Shown piece by piece: positions 11,112 through 23,000 of a DNA stretch of 64,000 nt. The position numbers and the translations under genes were made by a program. The stretch covers positions 15,138,549 through 15,202,548 of the forward strand of contig OX465111.1 of assembly GCA_949987565.1 (NCBI GenBank), written 5' to 3'. This DNA is from Luidia sarsii (Eukaryota > Echinodermata > Asteroidea > Paxillosida > Luidiidae). The notes beneath the pieces are model-generated. The model saw nothing but the letters and a program-made list of their open reading frames with translations, was not told where the DNA came from and made no database searches. Position 1 is the first letter of the stretch. The number at the start of each line of letters is the position of its first letter.

Positions 11112-11189
11112 GAATTTTCGGTTTTCGACCCAAAATAAGTTTTCCCAGATTTCTCTGAAAATGACTCCTCAGGCATCTGAGAGCCCTCT
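8950..11189 (+). repeat. 560-bp three-monomer HOR, four copies
   Basis: Copies are 8950-9509, 9510-10069, 10070-10629 and 10630-11189. The second copy has GAATGTTCGG at 9992, a D2 base, which shows that units 3 and 4 arose by duplication of units 1 and 2 together with the end of the D block. Confidence 0.92.
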
Positions 11190-11500
11190 GACATGGATCG
11201 GACTTTCGGTAGACCAGTTGAAGTCATTTTTGGCCCCCTAAAAAAAATTAGATTTTTGGCCCAATTTCTGACGTGTTCGACAGGTCCGCTCCTGTCAGAA
11301 TTTTCAGTTTTCGACCCAAAATAAGTTTTACCAGATTTCTCTGCAAATGACTCCTCAGGCATCTGAGAGCCCTCTGACATGGATCGGACTTTCGGTAGAC
11401 CAGTTGAAGTCATTTTTGGCCCCCTAAAAAAAAATAGATTTTTGGCCCAATTTCTGACGTGTTCGACAGGTCCGCTCCTGTCAGAATTTTTGGTTTTCGA

Positions 11501-11510
11501 CCCAAATAAG
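11501..11510 (+). repeat. 1-bp deletion monomer (CCCAAATAAG), first of three
   Basis: Ordinary monomers read CCCAAAATAAG. The deletion recurs at 16160-16169 and 19514-19523, at offsets of 4,659 and 3,354 bp, and so tracks duplication of the surrounding block. It also shifts the monomer's reading frames. Confidence 0.9.
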
Positions 11511-11664
11511 TTTTACCAGATTTCTCTGAAAATGACTCCTCAGGCATCTGAGAGCCCTCTGACATTGATCGGACTTTCGGTAGACCAGTTGAAGTCATTT
11601 TTGGCCCCCTAAAAGAAAATAGATTTTTGGCCCAATTTCTGACGTGTTCGACAGGTCCGCTCCT

Positions 11665-12050
11665 GTCAGATTTTTCAGTTTTTGACCCAAAATCAGTTTT
11701 CCCAGATTTTTCTGAAAATGACTCCTCAGCTGTCTGAGAACCCTCTGACATGGATCGGACTTTCGTTGGACCAGTTTAAGTCATTTTTGGCCCCCTCAAA
11801 AAAACTAGATTTTTGGCCCAATTTCTGACGTGTTCGACAGGTCCGCTCCTGTCAGAATTTTCAGTTTTCGACCCAAAATCAGTTTTACAAGATTTCTCTG
11901 AAAATGGCTCCTCAGGCATCTGACAGCCCTCTGACATGGATCGGACTTTCGTTGGACCAGTTTAAGTCATTTTTGGCCCCCTCAAAAAAACTAGATCTTT
12001 GACCCAATTTCTGACGTGTTCGACAGGTCCGCTCCTGTCAGAATGTTCGG
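11665..12050 (+). repeat. Divergent D block e
   Basis: Same structure as block c, with private changes in D1: AGTTTTACAAG and AAATGGCTCC near 11881-11911. It is followed by a single first monomer of the 560-bp unit (12119-12305) instead of complete units. Confidence 0.85.
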
Positions 12051-12118
12051 TTTTCGACCCAAAATAAGTTTTCCCAGATTTCTCTGAAAATGACTCCTCA
12101 GGCATCTGAGAGCCCTCT

Positions 12119-12305
12119 GACATGAATCGGACTTTCGTTAGACCAGTTGAAGTCATTTTCGGCCCCCCTAAAAAAAATTAGATTTTTCGCCCAATTTCTG
12201 ACGTGTTCGACAGGTCCGCTCCTGTCAGACTTTTTGGTTTTCGACCCAAAATAAGTTTTACCAGATTTCTCTGAAAATGACTCCTCAGGCATCTGAGAGC
12301 CCTCT
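12119..12305 (+). repeat. Solitary U1 monomer (remnant of the 560-bp HOR)
   Basis: This 187-bp monomer has all U1 marks (GTCATTTTCGGCCCCCC, TTTTTCGCCC, CAGACTTTTTGG) and follows D block e as U1 does elsewhere. U2 and U3 are missing; the next monomer is GACATTGAT with CTAAAAGAAAACAG. A deletion or exchange after U1 is likely. Confidence 0.85.
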
Positions 12306-12794
12306 GACATTGATCGGACTTTCGGTAGACCAGTTGAAGTCATTTTTGGCCCCCTAAAAGAAAACAGATTTTTGGCCCAATTTCTGACGTGTTCGACAGG
12401 TCCGCTCCTGTCAGAATTTTCGGTTTTCGACCCAAAATAAGTTTTCCCAGATTTCTCTGAAAATGACTCCTCAGGCATCTGAGAGCCCTCTGACATGAAT
12501 CGGACTTTCGTTAGACCAGTTGAAGTCATTTTTGGCCCCCTAAAAAAAAATAGATTCTTGGCCCAATTTCTGACGTGTTCGACAGGTCCGCTTCTGTCAG
12601 AATTTTCGGTTTTCGACCCAAAATAAGTTTTCCCAGATTTCTCTGAAAATGACTCCTCAGGCATCTGAGAGCCCTCTGACATGAATCGGACTTTCGGTAG
12701 ACCAGTTGAAGTCATTTTTGGCCCCCTAAAAAAGAAATAGATTTTTGGCCCAATTTCTGACGTGTTCGACAGGTCCGCTTCTGTCAGAATTTTT

Positions 12795-13615
12795 GGTTTT
12801 CGACCCAAAATAAGTTTTCCCAGATTTCTCTGAAAATGACTCCTCAGGCATCTGAGAGCCCTCTGACATGAATCGGACTTTCGGTAGACCAGTTGAAGTC
12901 ATTTTTGGCCCCCTAAAAAAGAAATAGATTTTTGGCCCAATTTCTGACGTATTCGACATGTCCGCTCAGACTGTCAGAATTTTTGGTTTTCGACCCAAAA
13001 TAAGTTTTACCAGATTTCTCTGAAAATGACTCCTCAGGCATCTGAGAGCCCTCTGACTTTGTTGGCACCTCGTTAGACCAGTTGAAGTCATTTTTGGCCC
13101 CCTAAAAGAAAATAGATTTTTGGCCCAATTTCTGACGTGTTCGACAGGTCCGTTCCTGTCAGAATTTTTGGTTTTCGACCCAAAATAAGTTTTCCCAGAT
13201 TTCTCTGAAAATGACTCCTCAGGCATCTGAGAGCCCTTTGACATGAATCGGACTTTCGTTAGACCAGTTGAAGTCATTTTTGGCCCCCTAAAAAAGAAAT
13301 AGATTTTTGGCCCAATTTCTGACGTGTTCGACAGGTCCGCTCCTGTCAGAATTTTTGGTTTTCGACCCAAAATAAGTTTTACCAGATTTCTCTGAAAATG
13401 ACTCCTCAGGCATCTGAGAGCCCTCTGACATGAATCGGACTTTCGTTAGACCAGTTGAAGTCATTTTTGGCCCCCTAAAAAAAAATAGATTCTTGGCCCA
13501 ATTTCTGACGTGTTCGACAGGTCCGCTTCTGTCAGAATTTTCGGTTTTCGACCCAAAATAAGTTTTCCCAGATTTGTCTGAAAATGACTCCTCAGGCATC
13601 TGAGAGCCCTCTGAC
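12795..13615 (+). repeat. 821-bp block, copy 1 (partner 16522-17342)
   Basis: Homology at an offset of 3,727 bp includes the rearranged dyad monomer at 12955-12977, a patch monomer at 13055 and a monomer with CAGATTTGTCTG near 13575. The match ends at 13615, where this copy has GACATGAAT and the partner has GACTTTGTTGG. Confidence 0.8.
12955..12977. other. Rearranged central dyad (GACATG, CTCAGACTGTC), copy 1
   Basis: The usual GACAGG-TCCGCT-CCTGTC is replaced by GACATG-TCCGCT-CAGACTGTC, a net gain of 3 bp that destroys the inner dyad and keeps the outer arms. The same change recurs at 16682-16704, at the 3,727-bp offset. Confidence 0.88.
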
Positions 13616-14274
13616 ATGAATCGGACTTTCGGTAGACCAGTTGAAGTCATTTTTGGCCCCCTAAAAAAAAATAGATTCTTGGCCCAATTTCTGACGTGTT
13701 CGACAGGTCCGCTTCTGTCAGAATTTTCGGTTTTCGACCCAAAATAAGTTTTCCCAGATTTCTCTGAAAATGACTCCTCAGGCATCTGAGAGCCCTCTGA
13801 CATGAATCGGACTTTCGGTAGACCAGTTGAAGTCATTTTTGGCCCCCTAAAAAAGAAATAGATTTTTGGCCCAATTTCTGACGTATTCGACAGGTCCGCT
13901 CCTGTCAGAATTTTTGGTTTTCGACCCAAAATAAGTTTTACCAGATTTCTCTGAAAATGACTCCTCAGGCATCTGAGAGCCCTCTGACTTTGTTGGCACC
14001 TCGTTAGACCAGTTGAAGTCATTTTTGGCCCCCTAAAAGAAAATAGATTTTTGGCCCAATTTCTGACGTGTTCGACAGGTCCGCTCCTGTCAGAATTTTT
14101 GGTTTTCGACCCAAAATAAGTTTTACCAGATTTCTCTGAAAATGACTCCTCAGGCATCTGAGAGCCCTCTGACATTGATCGGACTTTCGGTAGACCAGTT
14201 GAAGTCATTTTTGGCCCCCTAAAAGAAAATAGATTTTTGGCCCAATTTCTGACGTGTTCGACAGGTCCGCTCCT

Positions 14275-14660
14275 GTCAGATTTTTCAGTTTTTGACCCAA
14301 AATCAGTTTTCCCAGATTTTTCTGAAAATGACTCCTCAGCTGTCTGAGAACCCTCTGACATGGATCGGACTTTCGTTGGACCAGTTTAAGTCATTTTTGG
14401 CCCCCTCAAAAAAACTAGATTTTTGGCCCAATTTCTGACGTGTTCGACAGGTCCGCTCCTGTCAGAATTTTCAGTTTTCGACCCAAAATCAGTTTTCCCA
14501 GATTTCTCTGAAAATGACTCCTCAGGCATCTGACAGCCCTCTGACATGGATCGGACTTTCGTTGGACCAGTTTAAGTCATTTTTGGCCCCCTCAAAAAAA
14601 CTAGATCTTTGACCCAATTTCTGACGTGTTCGACAGGTCCGCTCCTGTCAGAATGTTCGG
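14275..14660 (+). repeat. Divergent D block f
   Basis: Same D0 half, D1, D2 structure, followed by two 560-bp units. It lies in the first copy of the 3,354-bp-offset duplication. Confidence 0.87.
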
Positions 14661-14728
14661 TTTTCGACCCAAAATAAGTTTTCCCAGATTTCTCTGAAAA
14701 TGACTCCTCAGGCATCTGAGAGCCCTCT

Positions 14729-15848
14729 GACATGAATCGGACTTTCGTTAGACCAGTTGAAGTCATTTTCGGCCCCCCTAAAAAAAATTAGATTTTTCGC
14801 CCAATTTCTGACGTGTTCGACAGGTCCGCTCCTGTCAGACTTTTTGGTTTTCGACCCAAAATAAGTTTTACCAGATTTCTCTGAAAATGACTCCTCAGGC
14901 ATCTGAGAGCCCTCTGACATGAATCGGACTTTCGGTAGACCAGTTGAAGTCATTTTTGGCCCCCTAAAAAAGAAATAGATTTTTGGCCCAATTTCTGACG
15001 TGTTCGACAGGTCCGCTCCTGTCAGAATTTTTGGTTTTCGACCCAAAATAAGTTTTACCAGATTTCTCTGAAAATGACTCCTCAGGCATCTGAGAGCCCT
15101 CTGACATTGATCGGACTTTCGGTAGACCAGTTGAAGTCATTTTTGGCCCCCTAAAAGAAAATAGATTTTTGGCCCAATTTCTGACGTGTTCGACAGGTCC
15201 GCTCCTGTCAGAATTTTCGGTTTTCGACCCAAAATAAGTTTTCCCAGATTTCTCTGAAAATGACTCCTCAGGCATCTGAGAGCCCTCTGACATGAATCGG
15301 ACTTTCGTTAGACCAGTTGAAGTCATTTTCGGCCCCCCTAAAAAAAATTAGATTTTTCGCCCAATTTCTGACGTGTTCGACAGGTCCGCTCCTGTCAGAC
15401 TTTTTGGTTTTCGACCCAAAATAAGTTTTACCAGATTTCTCTGAAAATGACTCCTCAGGCATCTGAGAGCCCTCTGACATGAATCGGACTTTCGGTAGAC
15501 CAGTTGAAGTCATTTTTGGCCCCCTAAAAAAGAAATAGATTTTTGGCCCAATTTCTGACGTGTTCGACAGGTCCGCTCCTGTCAGAATTTTTGGTTTTCG
15601 ACCCAAAATAAGTTTTACCAGATTTCTCTGAAAATGACTCCTCAGGCATCTGAGAGCCCTCTGACATTGATCGGACTTTCGGTAGACCAGTTGAAGTCAT
15701 TTTTGGCCCCCTAAACGAAAATAGATTTTTGGCCCAATTTCTGACGTGTTCGACAGGTCCGCTCCTGTCAGAATTTTCGGTTTTCGACCCAAAATAAGTT
15801 TTCCCAGATTTCTCTGAAAATGACTCCTCAGGCATCTGAGAGCCCTCT
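14729..15848 (+). repeat. 560-bp three-monomer HOR, two copies
   Basis: Copies are 14729-15288 and 15289-15848. The second U3 has CTAAACGAAAATAG near 15712, a private mark shared only with the array at 18083. The region from 10070 to about 11640 matches from 14729 at an offset of 4,659 bp. Confidence 0.92.
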
Positions 15849-16521
15849 GACATGGATCGGACTTTCGGTAGACCAGTTGAAGTCATTTTTGGCCCCCTAA
15901 AAAAAATTAGATTTTTGGCCCAATTTCTGACGTGTTCGACAGGTCCGCTCCTGTCAGAATTTTTGGTTTTCGACCCAAAATAAGTTTTACCAGATTTCTC
16001 TGCAAATGACTCCTCAGGCATCTGAGAGCCCTCTGACATGGATCGGACTTTCGGTAGACCAGTTGAAGTCATTTTTGGCCCCCTAAAAAAAAATAGATTT
16101 TTGGCCCAATTTCTGACGTGTTCGACAGGTCCGCTCCTGTCAGAATTTTTGGTTTTCGACCCAAATAAGTTTTCCCAGATTTCTCTGAAAATGACTCCTC
16201 AGGCATCTGAGAGCCCTCTGACATTGATCGGACTTTCGGTAGACCAGTTGAAGTCATTTTTGGCCCCCTAAAAGAAAACAGGTTTTTGGCCCAATTTCTG
16301 ACGTGTTCGACAGGTCCGCTCCTGTCAGAATTTTCGGTTTTCGACCCAAAATAAGTTTTCCCAGATTTCTCTGAAAATGACTCCTCAGGCATCTGAGAGC
16401 CCTCTGACATGAATCGGACTTTCGTTAGACCAGTTGAAGTCATTTTTGGCCCCCTAAAAAAAAATAGATTCTTGGCCCAATTTCTGACGTGTTCGACAGG
16501 TCCGCTTCTGTCAGAATTTTC

Positions 16522-17342
16522 GGTTTTCGACCCAAAATAAGTTTTCCCAGATTTCTCTGAAAATGACTCCTCAGGCATCTGAGAGCCCTCTGACATGAAT
16601 CGGACTTTCGGTAGACCAGTTGAAGTCATTTTTGGCCCCCTAAAAAAGAAATAGATTTTTGGCCCAATTTCTGACGTATTCGACATGTCCGCTCAGACTG
16701 TCAGAATTTTTGGTTTTCGACCCAAAATAAGTTTTACCAGATTTCTCTGAAAATGACTCCTCAGGCATCTGAGAGCCCTCTGACTTTGTTGGCACCTCGT
16801 TAGACCAGTTGAAGTCATTTTTGGCCCCCTAAAAGAAAATAGATTTTTGGCCCAATTTCTGACGTGTTCGACAGGTCCGTTCCTGTCAGAATTTTTGGTT
16901 TTCGACCCAAAATAAGTTTTCCCAGATTTCTCTGAAAATGACTCCTCAGGCATCTGAGAGCCCTTTGACATGAATCGGACTTTCGTTAGACCAGTTGAAG
17001 TCATTTTTGGCCCCCTAAAAAAGAAATAGATTTTTGGCCCAATTTCTGACGTGTTCGACAGGTCCGCTCCTGTCAGAATTTTTGGTTTTCGACCCAAAAT
17101 AAGTTTTACCAGATTTCTCTGAAAATGACTCCTCAGGCATCTGAGAGCCCTCTGACATGAATCGGACTTTCGTTAGACCAGTTGAAGTCATTTTTGGCCC
17201 CCTAAAAAAAAATAGATTCTTGGCCCAATTTCTGACGTGTTCGACAGGTCCGCTTCTGTCAGAATTTTCGGTTTTCGACCCAAAATAAGTTTTCCCAGAT
17301 TTGTCTGAAAATGACTCCTCAGGCATCTGAGAGCCCTCTGAC
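16522..17342 (+). repeat. 821-bp block, copy 2
   Basis: Partner of 12795-13615. It overlaps both ends of the gap between the two 3,354-bp-offset copies, so 16.5-17.3 kb is a mosaic of two source regions. Confidence 0.8.
16682..16704. other. Rearranged central dyad, copy 2
   Basis: Identical in form to 12955-12977. The corresponding site in the third related region (about 20036) has the ordinary GACAGG-TCCGCT-CCTGTC, which marks the end of the 3,354-bp homology. Confidence 0.88.
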
Positions 17343-17628
17343 TTTGTTGGCACCTCGTTAGACCAGTTGAAGTCATTTTTGGCCCCCTAAAAGAAAATAG
17401 ATTTTTGGCCCAATTTCTGACGTGTTCGACAGGTCCGCTCCTGTCAGAATTTTTGGTTTTCGACCCAAAATAAGTTTTACCAGATTTCTCTGAAAATGAC
17501 TCCTCAGGCATCTGAGAGCCCTCTGACATTGATCGGACTTTCGGTAGACCAGTTGAAGTCATTTTTGGCCCCCTAAAAGAAAATAGATTTTTGGCCCAAT
17601 TTCTGACGTGTTCGACAGGTCCGCTCCT

Positions 17629-18014
17629 GTCAGATTTTTCAGTTTTTGACCCAAAATCAGTTTTCCCAGATTTTTCTGAAAATGACTCCTCAGCTGTCTG
17701 AGAACCCTCTGACATGGATCGGACTTTCGTTGGACCAGTTTAAGTCATTTTTGGCCCCCTCAAAAAAACTAGATTTTTGGCCCAATTTCTGACGTGTTCG
17801 ACAGGTCCGCTCCTGTCAGAATTTTCAGTTTTCGACCCAAAATCAGTTTTCCCAGATTTCTCTGAAAATGACTCCTCAGGCATCTGACAGCCCTCTGACA
17901 TGGATCGGACTTTCGTTGGACCAGTTTAAGTCATTTTTGGCCCCCTCAAAAAAACTAGATCTTTGACCCAATTTCTGACGTGTTCGACAGGTCCGCTCCT
18001 GTCAGAATGTTCGG
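17629..18014 (+). repeat. Divergent D block g (last in window)
   Basis: Partner of block f at an offset of 3,354 bp. I found no GTTTAAGTC or CTCAAAAAAACTAG after this point, so D monomers are confined to the first 18 kb of the window. Confidence 0.87.
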
Positions 18015-18082
18015 TTTTCGACCCAAAATAAGTTTTCCCAGATTTCTCTGAAAATGACTCCTCAGGCATCTGAGAGCCCTCT

Positions 18083-19202
18083 GACATGAATCGGACTTTC
18101 GTTAGACCAGTTGAAGTCATTTTCGGCCCCCCTAAAAAAAATTAGATTTTTCGCCCAATTTCTGACGTGTTCGACAGGTCCGCTCCTGTCAGACTTTTTG
18201 GTTTTCGACCCAAAATAAGTTTTACCAGATTTCTCTGAAAATGACTCCTCAGGCATCTGAGAGCCCTCTGACATGAATCGGACTTTCGGTAGACCAGTTG
18301 AAGTCATTTTTGGCCCCCTAAAAAAGAAATAGATTTTTGGCCCAATTTCTGACGTGTTCGACAGGTCCGCTCCTGTCAGAATTTTTGGTTTTCGACCCAA
18401 AATAAGTTTTACCAGATTTCTCTGAAAATGACTCCTCAGGCATCTGAGAGCCCTCTGACATTGATCGGACTTTCGGTAGACCAGTTGAAGTCATTTTTGG
18501 CCCCCTAAAAGAAAATAGATTTTTGGCCCAATTTCTGACGTGTTCGACAGGTCCGCTCCTGTCAGAATTTTCGGTTTTCGACCCAAAATAAGTTTTCCCA
18601 GATTTCTCTGAAAATGACTCCTCAGGCATCTGAGAGCCCTCTGACATGAATCGGACTTTCGTTAGACCAGTTGAAGTCATTTTCGGCCCCCCTAAAAAAA
18701 ATTAGATTTTTCGCCCAATTTCTGACGTGTTCGACAGGTCCGCTCCTGTCAGACTTTTTGGTTTTCGACCCAAAATAAGTTTTACCAGATTTCTCTGAAA
18801 ATGACTCCTCAGGCATCTGAGAGCCCTCTGACATGAATCGGACTTTCGGTAGACCAGTTGAAGTCATTTTTGGCCCCCTAAAAAAGAAATAGATTTTTGG
18901 CCCAATTTCTGACGTGTTCGACAGGTCCGCTCCTGTCAGAATTTTTGGTTTTCGACCCAAAATAAGTTTTACCAGATTTCTCTGAAAATGACTCCTCAGG
19001 CATCTGAGAGCCCTCTGACATTGATCGGACTTTCGGTAGACCAGTTGAAGTCATTTTTGGCCCCCTAAACGAAAATAGATTTTTGGCCCAATTTCTGACG
19101 TGTTCGACAGGTCCGCTCCTGTCAGAATTTTCGGTTTTCGACCCAAAATAAGTTTTCCCAGATTTCTCTGAAAATGACTCCTCAGGCATCTGAGAGCCCT
19201 CT
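18083..19202 (+). repeat. 560-bp three-monomer HOR, two copies
   Basis: Copies are 18083-18642 and 18643-19202, partners of the 14729-15848 pair at an offset of 3,354 bp, including the CTAAACGAAAATAG mark near 19066. Confidence 0.92.
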
Positions 19203-20039
19203 GACATGGATCGGACTTTCGGTAGACCAGTTGAAGTCATTTTTGGCCCCCTAAAAAAAATTAGATTTTTGGCCCAATTTCTGACGTGTTCGACAGGTCC
19301 GCTCCTGTCAGAATTTTTGGTTTTCGACCCAAAATAAGTTTTACCAGATTTCTCTGCAAATGACTCCTCAGGCATCTGAGAGCCCTCTGACATGGATCGG
19401 ACTTTCGGTAGACCAGTTGAAGTCATTTTTGGCCCCCTAAAAAAAAATAGATTTTTGGCCCAATTTCTGACGTGTTCGACAGGTCCGCTCCTGTCAGAAT
19501 TTTTGGTTTTCGACCCAAATAAGTTTTCCCAGATTTCTCTGAAAATGACTCCTCAGGCATCTGAGAGCCCTCTGACATTGATCGGACTTTCGGTAGACCA
19601 GTTGAAGTCATTTTTGGCCCCCTAAAAGAAAACAGGTTTTTGGCCCAATTTCTGACGTGTTCGACAGGTCCGCTCCTGTCAGAATTTTCGGTTTTCGACC
19701 CAAAATAAGTTTTCCCAGATTTCTCTGAAAATGACTCCTCAGGCATCTGAGAGCCCTCTGACATGAATCGGACTTTCGTTAGACCAGTTGAAGTCATTTT
19801 TGGCCCCCTAAAAAAAAATAGATTCTTGGCCCAATTTCTGACGTGTTCGACAGGTCCGCTTCTGTCAGAATTTTCGGTTTTCGACCCAAAATAAGTTTTC
19901 CCAGATTTCTCTGAAAATGACTCCTCAGGCATCTGAGAGCCCTCTGACATGAATCGGACTTTCGGTAGACCAGTTGAAGTCATTTTTGGCCCCCTAAAAA
20001 AGAAATAGATTTTTGGCCCAATTTCTGACGTATTCGACA

Positions 20040-23000
20040 GGTCCGCTCCTGTCAGAATTTTTGGTTTTCGACCCAAAATAAGTTTTACCAGATTTCTCTG
20101 AAAATGACTCCTCAGGCATCTGAGAGCCCTCTGACTTTGTTGGCACCTCGTTAGACCAGTTGAAGTCATTTTTGGCCCCCTAAAAGAAAATAGATTTTTG
20201 GCCCAATTTCTGACGTGTTCGACAGGTCCGCTCCTGTCAGAATTTTTGGTTTTCGACCCAAAATAAGTTTTCCCAGATTTCTCTGAAAATGACTCCTCAG
20301 GCATCTGAGAGCCCTCTGACATGAATCGGACTTTCGTTAGACCAGTTGAAGTCATTTTTGGCCCCCTAAAAAAAAATAGATTTTTGGCCCAATTTCTGAC
20401 GTGTTCGACAGGTCCGCTCCTGTCAGAATTTTTGGTTTTCGACCCAAAATAAGTTTTACCAGATTTCTCTGAAAATGACTCCTCAGGCATCTGAGAGCCC
20501 TCTGACATGAATCGGACTTTCGGTAGACCAGTTGAAGTCATTTTTGGCCCCCTAAAAAGAAATAGATTTTTGGCCCAATTTCTGACGTGTTCGACAGGTC
20601 CGCTCCTGTCAGACTTTTTGGTTTTCGACCCAAAATAAGTTTTACCAGATTTCTCTGAAAATGACTCCTCAGGCATCTGAGAGCCCTCTGACATTGATCG
20701 GACTTTCGGTAGACCAGTTGAAGTCATTTTTGGCCCCCTAAAAGAAAACAGATTTTTGGCCCAATTTCTGACGTGTTCGACAGGTCCGCTCCTGTCAGAA
20801 TTTTCGGTTTTCGACCCAAAATAAGTTTTCCCAGATTTCTCTGAAAATGACTCCTCAGGCATCTGAGAGCCCTCTGACATGAATCGGACTTTCGTTAGAC
20901 CAGTTGAAGTCATTTTTGGCCCCCTAAAAAAAAATAGATTCTTGGCCCAATTTCTGACGTGTTCGACAGGTCAGCTTCTGTCAGAATTTTCGGTTTTCGA
21001 CCCAAAATAAGTTTTCCCAGATTTCTCTGAAAATGACTCCTCAGGCATCTGAGAGCCCTCTGACATGAATCGGACTTTCGGTAGACCAGTTGAAGTCATT
21101 TTTGGCCCCCTAAAAAAGAAATAGATTTTTGGCCCAATTTCTGACGTATTCGACAGGTCCGCTCCTGTCAGAATTTTTGGTTTTCGACCCAAAATAAGTT
21201 TTACCAGATTTCTCTGAAAATGACTCCTCAGGCATCTGAGAGCCCTCTGACTTTGTTGGCACCTCGTTAGACCAGTTGAAGTCATTTTTGGCCCCCTAAA
21301 AGAAAATAGATTTTTGGCCCAATTTCTGACGTGTTCGACAGGTCCGCTCCTGTCAGAATTTTTGGTTTTCGACCCAAAATAAGTTTTACCAGATTTCTCT
21401 GAAAATGACTCCTCAGGCATCTGAGAGCCCTCTGACATTGATCGGACTTTCGGTAGACCAGTTGAAGTCATTTTTGGCCCCCTAAAAGAAAACAGATTTT
21501 TGGCCCAATTTCTGACGTGTTCGACAGGTCCGCTCCTGTCAGAATTTTCGGTTTTCGACCCAAAATAAGTTTTCCCAGATTTCTCTGAAAATGACTCCTC
21601 AGGCATCTGAGAGCCCTCTGACATGAATCGGACTTTCGTTAGACCAGTTGAAGTCATTTTTGGCCCCCTAAAAAAAAATAGATTCTTGGCCCAATTTCTG
21701 ACGTGTTCGACAGGTCCGCTTCTGTCAGAATTTTCGGTTTTCGACCCAAAATAAGTTTTCCCAGATTTCTCTGAAAATGACTCCTCAGGCATCTGAGAGC
21801 CCTCTGACATGAATCGGACTTTCGGTAGACCAGTTGAAGTCATTTTTGGCCCCCTAAAAAAGAAATAGATTTTTGGCCCAATTTCTGACGTATTCGACAG
21901 GTCCGCTCCTGTCAGAATTTTTGGTTTTCGACCCAAAATAAGTTTTACCAGATTTCTCTGAAAATGACTCCTCAGGCATCTGAGAGCCCTCTGACTTTGT
22001 TGGCACCTCGTTAGACCAGTTGAAGTCATTTTTGGCCCCCTAAAAGAAAATAGATTTTTGGCCCAATTTCTGACGTGTTCGACAGGTCCGCTCCTGTCAG
22101 AATTTTTGGTTTTCGACCCAAAATAAGTTTTCCCAGATTTCTCTGAAAATGACTCCTCAGGCATCTGAGAGCCCTCTGACATGAATCGGACTTTCGTTAG
22201 ACCAGTTGAAGTCATTTTTGGCCCCCTAAAAAAAAAATAGATTCTTGGCCCAATTTCTGACGTGTTCGACAGGTCCGCTTCTGTCAGAATTTTCGGTTTT
22301 CGACCCAAAATAAGTTTTCCCAGATTTCTCTGAAAATGACTCCTCAGGCATCTGAGAGCCCTCTAACATGAATCGGACTTTCGGTAGACCAGTTGAAGTC
22401 ATTTTTGGCCCCCTAAAAAAGAAATAGATTTTTGGCCCAATTTCTGACGTATTCGACAGGTCCGCTCCTGTCAGAATTTTTGGTTTTCGACCCAAAATAA
22501 GTTTTACCAGATTTCTCTGAAAATGACTCCTCAGGCATCTGAGAGCCCTCTGACTTTGTTGGCACCTCGTTAGACCAGTTGAAGTCATTTTTGGCCCCCT
22601 AAAAGAAAATAGATTTTTGGCCCAATTTCTGACGTGTTCGACAGGTCCGCTCCTGTCAGAATTTTTGGTTTTCGACCCAAAATAAGTTTTACCAGATTTC
22701 TCTGAAAATGACTCCTCAGGCATCTGAGAGCCCTCTGACATTGATCGGACTTTCGGTAGACCAGTTGAAGTCATTTTTGGCCCCCTAAAAGAAAACAGAT
22801 TTTTGGCCCAATTTCTGACGTGTTCGACAGGTCCGCTCCTGTCAGAATTTTCGGTTTTCGACCCAAAATAAGTTTTCCCAGATTTCTCTGAAAATGACTC
22901 CTCAGGCATCTGAGAGCCCTCTGACATGAATCGGACTTTCGTTAGACCAGTTGAAGTCATTTTTGGCCCCCTAAAAAAAAATAGATTCTTGGCCCAATTT

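Larger units (their letters stand above)
13950..16685 (+). repeat. 2.74-kb block, copy 1 (offset 3,354 bp)
   Basis: Contains a patch monomer (13986), D block f, two 560-bp units and the 1-bp deletion monomer. Homology starts after 13949 (C here, G at 17303) and ends at 16685 (then T here, G at 20040). The copies are separated by 618 bp, so the duplication is near-tandem. Confidence 0.82.
17304..20039 (+). repeat. 2.74-kb block, copy 2
   Basis: Partner of 13950-16685. It contains D block g, two 560-bp units, the shared CTAAACG mark, the CCCAAATAAG deletion and the AAAACAGGTTTTT variant (16275 and 19629). After it the array enters the patch-rich 20-29 kb zone. Confidence 0.82.

Noticed and set aside
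16038..16271. Plus-strand 77-codon open frames at 11379, 16038 and 19392
   Set aside because: They exist only because a 1-bp deletion (CCCAAATAAG) joins two frames across a monomer; all three are copies of the same duplicated segment and have no gene-like features.
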